This document shows positions 43,039 through 51,447 of a DNA stretch of 64,000 nucleotides, one piece after another. The first letter of the stretch is position 1; each line of letters starts with the position of its first letter. The notes beneath the pieces were generated by a model that saw nothing but the letters and a program-made list of their open reading frames with translations, had not been told where the DNA came from and made no database searches. The position numbers and the translations under genes are program-made. This stretch comes from [Clostridium] symbiosum (GTDB taxonomy: Bacteria > Bacillota > Clostridia > Lachnospirales > Lachnospiraceae), in NCBI GenBank assembly GCA_036419695.1, contig CP143946.1, forward strand, positions 124,001 through 188,000. The letters run 5' to 3'.

Positions 43039-43838
43039 AAGTATTTATCAGCGCAGACATCGAGGGCATTGCGGATTTGGCGTCCTTTACGGAGGCCGGA
43101 AACGACAATCCGCAGCTCTATACAAGGGGCATGATTCAGATGAGTAAAGAGGTGGGCGCCGTATGCCGCGGAGCGCTGTCTGCCGGGGCTGATTTTGTGG
43201 CGGTCAAGGATGCGCACGGATATGGACTTAATATTATGCATGAGTATCTGCCGGAACCGGTCACGCTGATACGCGGGGAAGTGAAAAACCCGTATTCCAT
43301 GGTGGGAGGCATTAATAAAAGCTATGATGCCGTGATGTTCGTGGGCTACCACGACGCAGCCGGACAGAATGGAAACCCGATGGCCCACACGATCAGCAGC
43401 AGGAGAATCAGGGAGATTACCATTAACGGAGCCCCGGCGTCGGAGATGACTCTGTTTTCCTATGCGGCCGCATATCTTGGAATTCCCACGGTCTTTGTAT
43501 CAGGAGATGCCGGAATCTGCGACAAGGCGTCGCTTGCGAATCCAAAGATTGTAACGTGCTGCACGAAAATAGGAATCGGAGGAGCCGTTGCCAGCCTGCA
43601 TCCGGCGGTGGTGGAACGGATGCTGGAGGACGCCGCCGAGAGGGCGCTGAGGATGGGCCATGACGGTCCGATGAGTCCCCTGCCCCCTGAATTCCGGGTC
43701 ACTGTTGCCTATCAGAAACATTTTGACGCGGAACACGCCTCCTATTACCCGGGCGCATATAAAACGGATGCACATACCGTTGAATTTAAACATAATGACT
43801 ATTATGAAGTCCTCCGGTTTTTCCATTTTGTGCTGTAA
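43035..43838 (+). CDS. dppA: M55 D-aminopeptidase (DppA-like)
   Basis: Zinc D-aminopeptidase, 267 aa. DppA of Bacillus subtilis, the family model, releases N-terminal D-Ala from D-Ala-D-Ala and D-Ala-Gly-Gly. Visible: SADIEGIADL (metal Asp and Glu), VKDAHGYG (Asp-x-His), GYHDA (metal His) and HTISSRRI. The ATG at 43035 overlaps the preceding TGA and is preceded by GAAGGAGAA; the frame from 43005 lies inside the upstream gene. Strongest single clue that this operon handles D-amino-acid peptides. Confidence 0.93.
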   Translation: MKVFISADIEGIADLASFTEAGNDNPQLYTRGMIQMSKEVGAVCRGALSAGADFVAVKDAHGYGLNIMHEYLPEPVTLIRGEVKNPYSMVGGINKSYDAVMFVGYHDAAGQNGNPMAHTISSRRIREITINGAPASEMTLFSYAAAYLGIPTVFVSGDAGICDKASLANPKIVTCCTKIGIGGAVASLHPAVVERMLEDAAERALRMGHDGPMSPLPPEFRVTVAYQKHFDAEHASYYPGAYKTDAHTVEFKHNDYYEVLRFFHFVL

Positions 43839-43898
43839 CCGTGAATTTGGGTGCGGCGCCGTTCAGGAGGCGAATCAGTATAACAGGAGGGAATAATG

Positions 43899-44888
43899 AT
43901 GAAACCTTTTCCAAACAGGATTCCAATGGCGAATCTGCCGACCAGAATTGAAATGCTGAACCGGTTTTCACAGGAGCTTGGCGTTTCTGTCTTTATCAAG
44001 CGTGACGATTTGACGGGAATGGAGTTTTCGGGCAATAAAATCCGCAAGCTGGAATATTCCGTCGGTGAGGCAGTCAATATGGGAGCCGACACACTTATCA
44101 CCTGCGGAGGGCTCCAGTCCAACCATTGCCGCGCCACGGCGGCGGTCGCAGTCAAGCTGGGACTTCGCTGCTGTCTGGTGCTCAGAAACGGTGAGCCGGA
44201 ACCGCCGGCAGACGGAAATTACTTTATAGATAAGATTCTGGGGGCGGATGTGCGCATTATCGATGCGGAGAGCTACCGCTCCAGACGCGGTGAAATTATG
44301 GGAGAAATAGCGGAGGAATACAACGCCGCAGGACATAAGGCATACATAATTCCCGAGGGCGCGTCAAACGGAATCGGCACCTTCGGCTACCTTACCTGTA
44401 TGCAGGAAATCATGGAACAGGAGAAACTGCTGGGCGTCACCTTTGACACCATCATAGACGCCGTGGGATCGGGCGGGACATTTGCCGGACTTTGTCTCGC
44501 AAACCGGTTGTACGGACTGAACAAACGGATCGCAGGAGTGAATGTCTGCGACGACGCAGAATTCTTTCAGAAACGTGTCTCCGAGATCGTGGAGGAGGCC
44601 GGGCGGTATCTGGATGAACCGGTTGAGATCCGCCCGGAGGAAGTTGAAATTCTGGACGGCTATGTCGGAAGGGGATATGCGCTCAGCCGTAAGGAAGAAC
44701 TCGACTTTATACGCGACTTTGCCCGCAAGGAGGGCGTCATATTAGATCCGGTCTACACGGGTAAATGTCTGTACGGATTTACGAAGGAGTTCGAAAAGGG
44801 ACGTTTTTCCGACAGTAAGAATATCCTGTTTATCCATACGGGCGGCCTGTTCGGTCTGTTTCCGGCCAGAGATCAATTCACATTTTAA
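43899..44888 (+). CDS. D-cysteine desulfhydrase family PLP enzyme (paralogue 2)
   Basis: Fold-type II PLP enzyme, 329 or 330 aa. Closely matches D-cysteine desulfhydrase: NRIPMANLPTRIEML, cofactor Lys in SGNKIRKLEYSVGEA (about 45-50), nucleophile segment GGLQSNHCRATAA, GSGGTFAG loop and DPVYTGKCLYG. Would convert D-cysteine or a related D-amino acid to pyruvate and ammonia. Two adjacent ATGs (43896, 43899); GGAGGG spacing favours the second. Same operon as the peptidases, consistent with disposal of released D-amino acids. Confidence 0.9.
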   Translation: MKPFPNRIPMANLPTRIEMLNRFSQELGVSVFIKRDDLTGMEFSGNKIRKLEYSVGEAVNMGADTLITCGGLQSNHCRATAAVAVKLGLRCCLVLRNGEPEPPADGNYFIDKILGADVRIIDAESYRSRRGEIMGEIAEEYNAAGHKAYIIPEGASNGIGTFGYLTCMQEIMEQEKLLGVTFDTIIDAVGSGGTFAGLCLANRLYGLNKRIAGVNVCDDAEFFQKRVSEIVEEAGRYLDEPVEIRPEEVEILDGYVGRGYALSRKEELDFIRDFARKEGVILDPVYTGKCLYGFTKEFEKGRFSDSKNILFIHTGGLFGLFPARDQFTF

Positions 44889-44911
44889 AAATGGGAGAGG
44901 AGCAGTAAGAA

Positions 44912-45877
44912 ATGCATTTCATTGATTTTCATGCGGATACCTTAAACCGCCTGTTTTACCAGGAGGGAACGGAGCTGGGGGATTTATGGGAAAATAAATG
45001 CCACGTATCGCTTAAAACACTGCAGCAGAGCGGCTATACCGCTCAGATGTTTGCCTGCTTTCTGAATCTTAAAAGGCCTCCGCGTCTGGGGAGCCATTAT
45101 CAGGATGTGCTCGGCATGATCGATCTGTTCCGGCAGCAGGCCTGTGAATACGAAGATAAGGTGCGTTTTGCAGGAAGTTTTCAGGACTATGCTGAGAATA
45201 AGAAACAGGGAGTGATATCGGGATTTTTGACGCTGGAGGAAGGCGGGGTTCTGGAAAACAGGATAGAGCGCCTGGATGAACTGTATGAAAAAGGCATACG
45301 GGTGATTAACATGACCTGGAATCACGAAAACTGCCTGGGCTACCCCCACTGCGCGGCGCGGTCCCAGCCCAGAGGGTTAAAGGCATTCGGCCTGGAGGTG
45401 TTAAACAGGATGGATGAGCTGGGAATCATAGCGGATGTATCCCACCTGTCGGACGAAGGATTTGAGGATGTCATGCGGTATGGAAACAGGCCGGTGATGG
45501 CAACGCATTCCAATGCCCGCGCCCTGCGGCCGGTGAGCCGCAACTTAAGCGACGATATGATACGCCGGATTGCAGACCGCGGAGGCATAATCGGATTAAA
45601 TTTCTACTCCGACTTTTTATCTGAGGATCCGGTGAGCCGCATCCCGGATCTGCTCCGCCACTGCCGCCATATCATCAACATCGGCGGCGAGGAAGTGCTG
45701 GGAATCGGCGCCGACTTTGACGGTATGGATATTGAACTGGAAATCGATGGGGTAAAAGAGATAGTAAAACTTGCCGAAGCCATGGAGAGGGACGGCTTTT
45801 CCGAACGGCTGACAGAGCTTATCTGTTACCGCAATGCAGAAAACTTCTTTTACCGTTATTGGGGCGACTCGGTCTGA
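44912..45877 (+). CDS. M19 membrane-dipeptidase family dipeptidase
   Basis: Renal-dipeptidase family zinc enzyme, 321 aa. Motifs: DFHADTLNRL (HxD), LTLEEGG (bridging Glu), ADVSHLS, MATHSNARAL and GIGADFDGM. M19 enzymes are unusual in accepting dipeptides with a C-terminal D-residue, which fits the M55 enzyme next door. No signal peptide, so it works in the cytoplasm on imported peptides. The stop region overlaps the 3' end of the convergent activator gene by 22 bases. Confidence 0.93.
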   Translation: MHFIDFHADTLNRLFYQEGTELGDLWENKCHVSLKTLQQSGYTAQMFACFLNLKRPPRLGSHYQDVLGMIDLFRQQACEYEDKVRFAGSFQDYAENKKQGVISGFLTLEEGGVLENRIERLDELYEKGIRVINMTWNHENCLGYPHCAARSQPRGLKAFGLEVLNRMDELGIIADVSHLSDEGFEDVMRYGNRPVMATHSNARALRPVSRNLSDDMIRRIADRGGIIGLNFYSDFLSEDPVSRIPDLLRHCRHIINIGGEEVLGIGADFDGMDIELEIDGVKEIVKLAEAMERDGFSERLTELICYRNAENFFYRYWGDSV

Positions 45878-47931
45878 GCCGCTCCTTTTTCCATGATATA
45901 GTAGTACGCCTTCATCCCAAGATCTGTAATGCATGTTCCGCCCCGGCCGCGCGTGATCCGGATCAGGCGGTAGAAGGCAAGGGTCTGGAAAATGGTCCGT
46001 ATCTCCTGCTCGGATAAATAGATCCCGCTTTTTTCCAGTTCCAGCAAAACTGTCTTCCGGCCCAGCTTACGGCTGCTGTGACACGTTGTCTGAAGTATGG
46101 AAAGGATAGGGAGAATGCGGTCTGTCTGATGGCTGTTTTCCTTAATAAAGCGTTCGATTATTTCTATGTCCTGCAGGCTGGCGCTGTCTGTCCCGAATAC
46201 GTCCTGATCCAGATACCGTTTTAATTCATCGGCATCGATGACCTGACGATCGGAGTAATTGAGCCGTTCCACCAGATTCTGAAGTTCCCTGATATTACCC
46301 TCAAAATGAACGCTCTGAAGGAGTTCTACGGCATCCTGCGTCAGGGAAAAACCGGCATGCAGCCCCTCCTTCATCTTTTCAACCAGAATCGGGATATCAT
46401 CCCTGCGCTCATCCAGCGTGGGAATCTGGATGCTCAGTACGTTTAGACGATAGTAGAGATCCTTTCGGAAGGCCGACTGGTTGACCAGTGTTTTCAGTTT
46501 GATATTGGAGGCCGCGATAATACGGACATCCACATTAATCACGGAATCGCCGCCGATGCGCGTAATCTCCTTTTCCTGAAGGACGCGCAGCAGGCGGGTC
46601 TGAAGGTGGATATTCATCTCGCTGATCTCATCCAGGAAGAGCGTGCCTCCGTGGGCCTGTTCAAAATAACCGGATTTCCCGCCTTTTCTGGCTCCGGTAA
46701 AAGCTCCCTCCGCATAGCCGAACAGCTCGCTTTCCAGGAGACTTTCGGGAATGGCCGAACAGTTGATGGCAATAAACGGAAAGTTCCTGCGCGGCGATGC
46801 ATTGTGGATCGACTGGGCGAACAGCTCTTTCCCGGTTCCGGTCTGGCCATAGATCAATACGGAGGAATTGGAGCGCGCCATTTTGGCGGCGAGCTGTTTG
46901 GTCTGGCGGATTACCAGGCTGTCGCCGGCAATATCATCAAACGTGTATTTTGCTACATGCCCTCTGGCCATAATCTGCCTGCGAATCTTATACTGCTCCT
47001 GCTCCAGATCCGTAAATTTCTTTAAAAGGACAATAAAGCCCTGCTGTACAGAGGTATATTCGACCGGATAAACGGATACGATAAGCACATTGGAATTTAA
47101 AGTGACGACCTTGTCCTTAATGGCCATTGGGGTTTTGCTGTCCCAGAGTGAGGGCAGAGCCTGGTGCAGGTGTTTTCTTATCATATACTGGGGAGGCTGC
47201 CCGATGAGCCTTGCGGCGGAATCGTTGACGTAGATGATGTCTCCCTGTTCACTCAGGCTCATGATGCCGGAATCGAACACCTGCGTCACAAATTTGAGCT
47301 GCTGTTCCAGGAAATTGATCTGATCGAGCATTCCCAGGACACTGGTGTCGGTGGAAATAATGCTGTCGAAGTACTGCCGGAAAATGGGGCGGTGGAGTAC
47401 TTCGATGGTATTCAGGCGGATGGCGATTTCAATGATGGTCTTCATCGACAGCACCCGCTCGCCCAGATCGATCACTTTTTTTACCCCTGGCGGAACCAGG
47501 TCTATCTCACCGGGAGTGACGGCCAGGCCACAGGAGAGATCCGGTGAAATGGGCGGGTAGGCCGGGATAAAATCAATATGCTTGATGCCGCATCGGTGGA
47601 TCAGGGAGATAGTATCAATGGCGTCCTGCAGGGAAACGTTCACAAGCAGAGCCTGCGTCCCCTCCGGAATCGCCCGGAGCCGGGCAACAGACTTTTTTTG
47701 CAGCGTGATGTTGGCGATGGTGATGTTGTCAAAATCGGGTACATACTGTTTCAACAGTTCGCAGACGGTATAGGTGGAAGCCACGACAATATCGGCCTCC
47801 AGGTTTTTTAAAAGATCGCTGTAGATGGAATAAAAAGCCACCTCCACGGAAGTTCCGAACAGCTTTTTAAGCGTCTCCGCGTATTGATGGCCCGTATATT
47901 CCTGATACGCCACGATTGCCAGTTTTTTCAT
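45856..47931 (-). CDS. Sigma-54-dependent transcriptional activator (bEBP)
   Basis: 691 aa. Residues 1-190: receptor-like domain of PrpR_N type (identification moderate). 215-320: PAS domain (SLSEQGDIIYVNDSAARLIG). 333-560: AAA+ domain with Walker A YGQTGTGKELF (361-371), sigma-54 contact loop GAFTGA (409-414), Walker B LFLDE (431-435) and arginine-finger region RKDLYYRLN. The C-terminus (about 605-685) is not the usual Fis helix-turn-helix but reads as a winged helix (LSEQEIRTIFQTLAFYRLIR). Convergent to the peptide operon and the only sigma-54 activator in the window, hence the likely regulator of the promoter at 34371. Confidence 0.93.
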   Translation of the reverse strand: MKKLAIVAYQEYTGHQYAETLKKLFGTSVEVAFYSIYSDLLKNLEADIVVASTYTVCELLKQYVPDFDNITIANITLQKKSVARLRAIPEGTQALLVNVSLQDAIDTISLIHRCGIKHIDFIPAYPPISPDLSCGLAVTPGEIDLVPPGVKKVIDLGERVLSMKTIIEIAIRLNTIEVLHRPIFRQYFDSIISTDTSVLGMLDQINFLEQQLKFVTQVFDSGIMSLSEQGDIIYVNDSAARLIGQPPQYMIRKHLHQALPSLWDSKTPMAIKDKVVTLNSNVLIVSVYPVEYTSVQQGFIVLLKKFTDLEQEQYKIRRQIMARGHVAKYTFDDIAGDSLVIRQTKQLAAKMARSNSSVLIYGQTGTGKELFAQSIHNASPRRNFPFIAINCSAIPESLLESELFGYAEGAFTGARKGGKSGYFEQAHGGTLFLDEISEMNIHLQTRLLRVLQEKEITRIGGDSVINVDVRIIAASNIKLKTLVNQSAFRKDLYYRLNVLSIQIPTLDERRDDIPILVEKMKEGLHAGFSLTQDAVELLQSVHFEGNIRELQNLVERLNYSDRQVIDADELKRYLDQDVFGTDSASLQDIEIIERFIKENSHQTDRILPILSILQTTCHSSRKLGRKTVLLELEKSGIYLSEQEIRTIFQTLAFYRLIRITRGRGGTCITDLGMKAYYYIMEKGAAQTESPQ

Positions 47932-48274
47932 ATTTTAACTCCTTTGTATGCAGAGCCGGCGCCCGCCGTTAAGCGGTCCCCGGTTATAAGCGGATTTAAT
48001 TGCCCCTGTTATTGTAACATTTTATCGCCCTATTTTCCAGTAAATGAGGAGAGGGGACTTAAGACTGGGATTCCTCACATAAAGGACGTGACAACCTTTC
48101 TAAAATATGGTAGAGTTATTCTTGTGAAAATCCCTGATAGAGGGAGATAATATTGAAGATAAAGCAACTGTCCGGTTTCCGCCGGAGTGCTGCGGTTCGC
48201 GGGGATTATCCCGGAGCGTGCCCCGCGGTGCAGATTGGATGGCTGCGAACACTATACGTATGGAGGAATGGAAG
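47932..48274. other. Intergenic region before the CofE-like gene
   Basis: No gene. The GC-rich part at 48190-48240 has a CGCGGGG/CCCCGCG inverted repeat about 16 bases apart; a weak promoter-like GTGACA-N17-TAGAGT lies at 48088. No -24/-12 element was found. Confidence 0.45.
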
Positions 48275-49474
48275 ATGGATAGACTGATTGGTACCGTTTC
48301 CAGAGGCGTCCGTGCCCCGATTATCAGACAGGGGGACGATCTGGTTCAGATTGTGGCAGATTCAGTATTGGAAGCAGCAGAGAGCGAGGGCTTTTCACTG
48401 CGCGATAAAGATGTGGTGGCTGTGACGGAGGCCGTAGTGGCGAGAGCGCAGGGCAACTATGCGACCATAGAGCAGATCGCAAAGGATGTGCACAATAAAT
48501 TCGGCGACGAGACAGTGGGAATCATCTTCCCAATCCTGAGCAGAAACCGTTTTTCCATCTGTTTAAAAGGAATTGCCATGGGCTGCAAGAAGGTGATTCT
48601 GATGCTCAGCTATCCTTCCGATGAAGTGGGCAATCATCTGATTACCCCGGAGCAGATGGATGAGAGCGGAGTGAATCCGTGGAGCGACGTGCTGACGGAG
48701 GAGAAATACCGTGAGCTGTTCGGCTACAGAAAACACGAGTTTACAGGCGTGGATTATGTGGATTACTATAAGAAACTGATTGAGGAAACAGGGGCTGAAG
48801 TCGAGATTATTTTTGCCAATAACGCAAAAGCGATTCTGGACTATACAAAGACCGTGTTAAACTGTGACATCCATACCAGGAAAAGGACAAAGAACATGCT
48901 GCTTAAGGCGGGCGCCGTTAAGGTTCTTTCCCTCGACGACATTATGACGGAGAGTGTGGACGGCAGCGGATATAACGACAGCTACGGCCTCCTTGGTTCC
49001 AACAAGGCGACGGAAGATTCCGTAAAGCTTTTCCCGATCCACTGCGGCGAATTTGTGCATGATGTGCAGAAGAAGCTGATGGAGGCGACGGGAAAACATA
49101 TCGAAGTCATGGTTTACGGCGACGGCGCGTTCAAGGATCCGGTAGGAAAGATCTGGGAACTGGCCGATCCGGTTGTTTCTCCTGCCTACACAGACGGACT
49201 TGAAGGAACACCGAATGAAGTGAAGTTAAAATATCTCGCAGATAATAACTTTGCCGATCTTGCCGGTGAAGAGCTTAAGAGCGCGATTTCAAATTATATC
49301 AGGGAAAAAGACGAGAAAGCGGAAAACCTGACGGGAAATATGGTATCCCAGGGTACTACTCCCAGAAGACTGACCGATCTCATCGGCTCTCTCTGTGACC
49401 TGACTTCAGGAAGCGGCGATAAGGGTACGCCGATCGTCCTGATCCAGGGCTATTTTGATAATTATACAAAATAG
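48275..49474 (+). CDS. CofE-like F420-0:gamma-glutamyl ligase family protein
   Basis: 399 aa with the CofE-type fold: TVSRGVRAPIIRQGDDLV, VAVTEAVVARAQGNY, PILSRNRFS, YGDGAFKDPVG and DLTSGSGDKGTP. CofE adds glutamate to coenzyme F420; the ligase signature in archaeal and mycobacterial proteins is shared, but the Lachnospiraceae-type host suggested here is not known to make F420, and no other cof gene is visible. It may join glutamate to another acceptor. ATG 48275 follows GGAGGAATG; longer frame from 48218 lacks a ribosome site. Confidence 0.8.
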   Translation: MDRLIGTVSRGVRAPIIRQGDDLVQIVADSVLEAAESEGFSLRDKDVVAVTEAVVARAQGNYATIEQIAKDVHNKFGDETVGIIFPILSRNRFSICLKGIAMGCKKVILMLSYPSDEVGNHLITPEQMDESGVNPWSDVLTEEKYRELFGYRKHEFTGVDYVDYYKKLIEETGAEVEIIFANNAKAILDYTKTVLNCDIHTRKRTKNMLLKAGAVKVLSLDDIMTESVDGSGYNDSYGLLGSNKATEDSVKLFPIHCGEFVHDVQKKLMEATGKHIEVMVYGDGAFKDPVGKIWELADPVVSPAYTDGLEGTPNEVKLKYLADNNFADLAGEELKSAISNYIREKDEKAENLTGNMVSQGTTPRRLTDLIGSLCDLTSGSGDKGTPIVLIQGYFDNYTK

Positions 49475-49503
49475 ATAATTTTTGAACTATCCGGGAGGTA
49501 GTT

Positions 49504-50604
49504 ATGGCACAGACGATAACGGATTTTAAATCATTTCTGGAAGATGCCAAAGAGGCGGTCATTGAGCTTTCCGATTTTACGAAGAAGGAAGAACAGCTCA
49601 GGATGGAGGAGCTGCGCCTGGAAAAATCTCTGGAAGCAGAGCGGAAGGCGGTGGAAGACGCCATCAGCCTGACTGTCCGGAAAAGGCGGGACGAGATGGA
49701 GAGCAGCTATGACGCGGAGATAGGAAAGCTCCAGGAAAAGCTGAAGAAAATCAGGGCCCGCAGGGAAAAAGCCAAAAACCAGGGGATGAAGGACCGAATC
49801 AGGGAAGAGACCGTGGAGCTTCACGAACATAACCGGGAGCTGAACGTCAGGATGAAGACCCTGTTCCAGTCCCAGAGAGTGCCGTCTTTCTGCAGAAGCG
49901 GATTTTATTATGCTCTCTATTTTCCGAGGGGGATCAAGGAAATTTTCACCTTCCTTTTGACGTTTGCGGTCTGTTTCCTGCTGATTCCATACGGAGTGTA
50001 CACTGCGCTTCCCGATAAAAAAACTCTGTATCTGGTGCTGATTTACGTGGTTGCGATTCTTATCTTCGGCGGAATCTATACAATTGTGGGCAACGCCACA
50101 AAGGGCCGTCATCAGAGCGCTCTTCAGGAGGGCCGGCAAATAAGGAGCCTTATCAACTCCAACAATAAAAAGATCCGTGTCATCACGGCTTCGATCAAGA
50201 GAGACAGAAATGAAGCAATTTATGATCTTGAGAAGTTTGACGACGAGATTGCCCAGCTTGAGCAGGAGATGGCAGAGACGGTCCGCAAGAAAAAAGAGGC
50301 GCTAAATACATTTGAAAATGTGACAAAAACGATCATTACCGATGAGATCACCGGCAACAGCAAGGCGAAAATTGACGATTTGCAGGCAGCGTACGAGGAT
50401 GCAGGCAGCCGTCTCAGATACACGGAGACGATTGTAAAAGAAAAGAAAATATTTATCACGGATACGTATGAAAGCTACGTGGGGAAGGAATTCCTTACGG
50501 CTGAGCGGCTGGAGGAACTGAAGCGGATTCTGGAATCCGGCGAAGCCGGCAATATCAGCGAGGCGATCGAGGTATACCGCGGCAGAAATATGTCGAGAAA
50601 ATAA
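49504..50604 (+). CDS. Coiled-coil membrane protein of unknown function
   Basis: 366 aa. Residues 20-125 are a strongly charged heptad-like coiled coil, two transmembrane helices at about 140-162 and 172-194, then a second coiled coil (205-340). No catalytic motif recognised. GGGAGGTAGTT precedes the ATG, 29 bases after the CofE-like gene, so possibly the same transcript. Confidence 0.7.
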   Translation: MAQTITDFKSFLEDAKEAVIELSDFTKKEEQLRMEELRLEKSLEAERKAVEDAISLTVRKRRDEMESSYDAEIGKLQEKLKKIRARREKAKNQGMKDRIREETVELHEHNRELNVRMKTLFQSQRVPSFCRSGFYYALYFPRGIKEIFTFLLTFAVCFLLIPYGVYTALPDKKTLYLVLIYVVAILIFGGIYTIVGNATKGRHQSALQEGRQIRSLINSNNKKIRVITASIKRDRNEAIYDLEKFDDEIAQLEQEMAETVRKKKEALNTFENVTKTIITDEITGNSKAKIDDLQAAYEDAGSRLRYTETIVKEKKIFITDTYESYVGKEFLTAERLEELKRILESGEAGNISEAIEVYRGRNMSRK

Positions 50605-50610
50605 TATGCA

Positions 50611-50698
50611 GTTACTGTTCGCAGTAACGCGCTTTGGGTGGGACTGTGAATAACAACGAAAAGTACGCTTCGCGAACGTTTCATTGCCACTCAGTAAA
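50611..50698 (-). repeat. Family B repeat, copy B3 (inverted)
   Basis: On the minus strand reads TTTACTGAGTGGCAATGAAACG followed by the core hairpin, TTGTTATTCACAG and GCGAACAGTAAC, partly keeping the terminal repeat seen in the long copies. Adjacent to a terminator hairpin on its right. Confidence 0.8.
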
Positions 50699-50699
50699 A

Positions 50700-50733
50700 A
50701 TATGCAGGGGAGCAGATCCCCTGCATATTTTTT
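50700..50733. terminator. Rho-independent terminator
   Basis: Perfect 11-bp stem ATATGCAGGGG/CCCCTGCATAT around a seven-base loop, with a T-run on both outer sides, so bidirectional. Confidence 0.88.
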
Positions 50734-50782
50734 ATACTGCCTGTTTATAATAGAATTAACTAATCAGACAGGCGGTAAGTTT

Positions 50783-51382
50783 ATGAAAATTTGGGAATGG
50801 AAGACAATCCGGAATGACCAGGAAATTTATTACTATAATGCATCCCGCAATTTTATCCCGGAGGAATTTGCCAGACAGCTCCTTGAAATGATACTGGAAG
50901 AGCGGGAACGCAAAAACAAGCGGGGAATCGTATTCTTATGCATTGGCACGGATCGCTCCACGGGGGACAGCCTGGGGCCGCTTATCGGATATAAACTGAG
51001 CAGGATGAAGATGACAAAGGCTACGGTGTTCGGCACCCTGGAACGGCCGGTGCACGCGATGAACCTGGAAAATTATATGGCGGTTTTGAGAACGTGTTAT
51101 CAGGACGATCTGATTGTGGCGGTCGATGCTTCGGTGGGAAACAGGGAGCATGTGGGTTATGTAACCCTGGGCAAGGGAGCGCTGAAACCAGGACTCGGAG
51201 TCAGCAAGGAACTTCACTCGGTAGGTGATATTTTTATCACCGGAATTGTGGGAAGCTGCGGCAATTACGATCCGCTGATGCTGCAGAGTGTCAGGCTGTC
51301 GGTTGTCATGCAGATGGCGGACTGCATCAGCAGAAGTATTGGGCTTGTCGAAAAGTTCTGGGATAACACGGCCTTTGTTTGA
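50783..51382 (+). CDS. yyaC: Sporulation protein YyaC (DUF1256)
   Basis: 199 aa. Signature CIGTDRSTGDSLGPLIGYKL (DUF1256, related to germination-protease fold), then VAVDASVGNREHVGYV and SVGDIFITGIVGSCGN. Expressed in the forespore in Bacillus; exact function unknown. ATG 50783 preceded by AGGCGGTAAG; frame open to 50684 covers a terminator and is rejected. Supports a spore-forming host. Confidence 0.9.
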   Translation: MKIWEWKTIRNDQEIYYYNASRNFIPEEFARQLLEMILEERERKNKRGIVFLCIGTDRSTGDSLGPLIGYKLSRMKMTKATVFGTLERPVHAMNLENYMAVLRTCYQDDLIVAVDASVGNREHVGYVTLGKGALKPGLGVSKELHSVGDIFITGIVGSCGNYDPLMLQSVRLSVVMQMADCISRSIGLVEKFWDNTAFV

Positions 51383-51447
51383 CAAGTTTTTCATAGATCC
51401 TGTGCTATGATCGCCTAGATTTAATAAAACGATAGCGGGGTGAGTCT

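Noticed and set aside
48155..48260. Riboswitch or T-box ahead of the CofE-like gene
   Set aside because: Only one simple GC inverted repeat seen; no T-box, specifier or known aptamer core.
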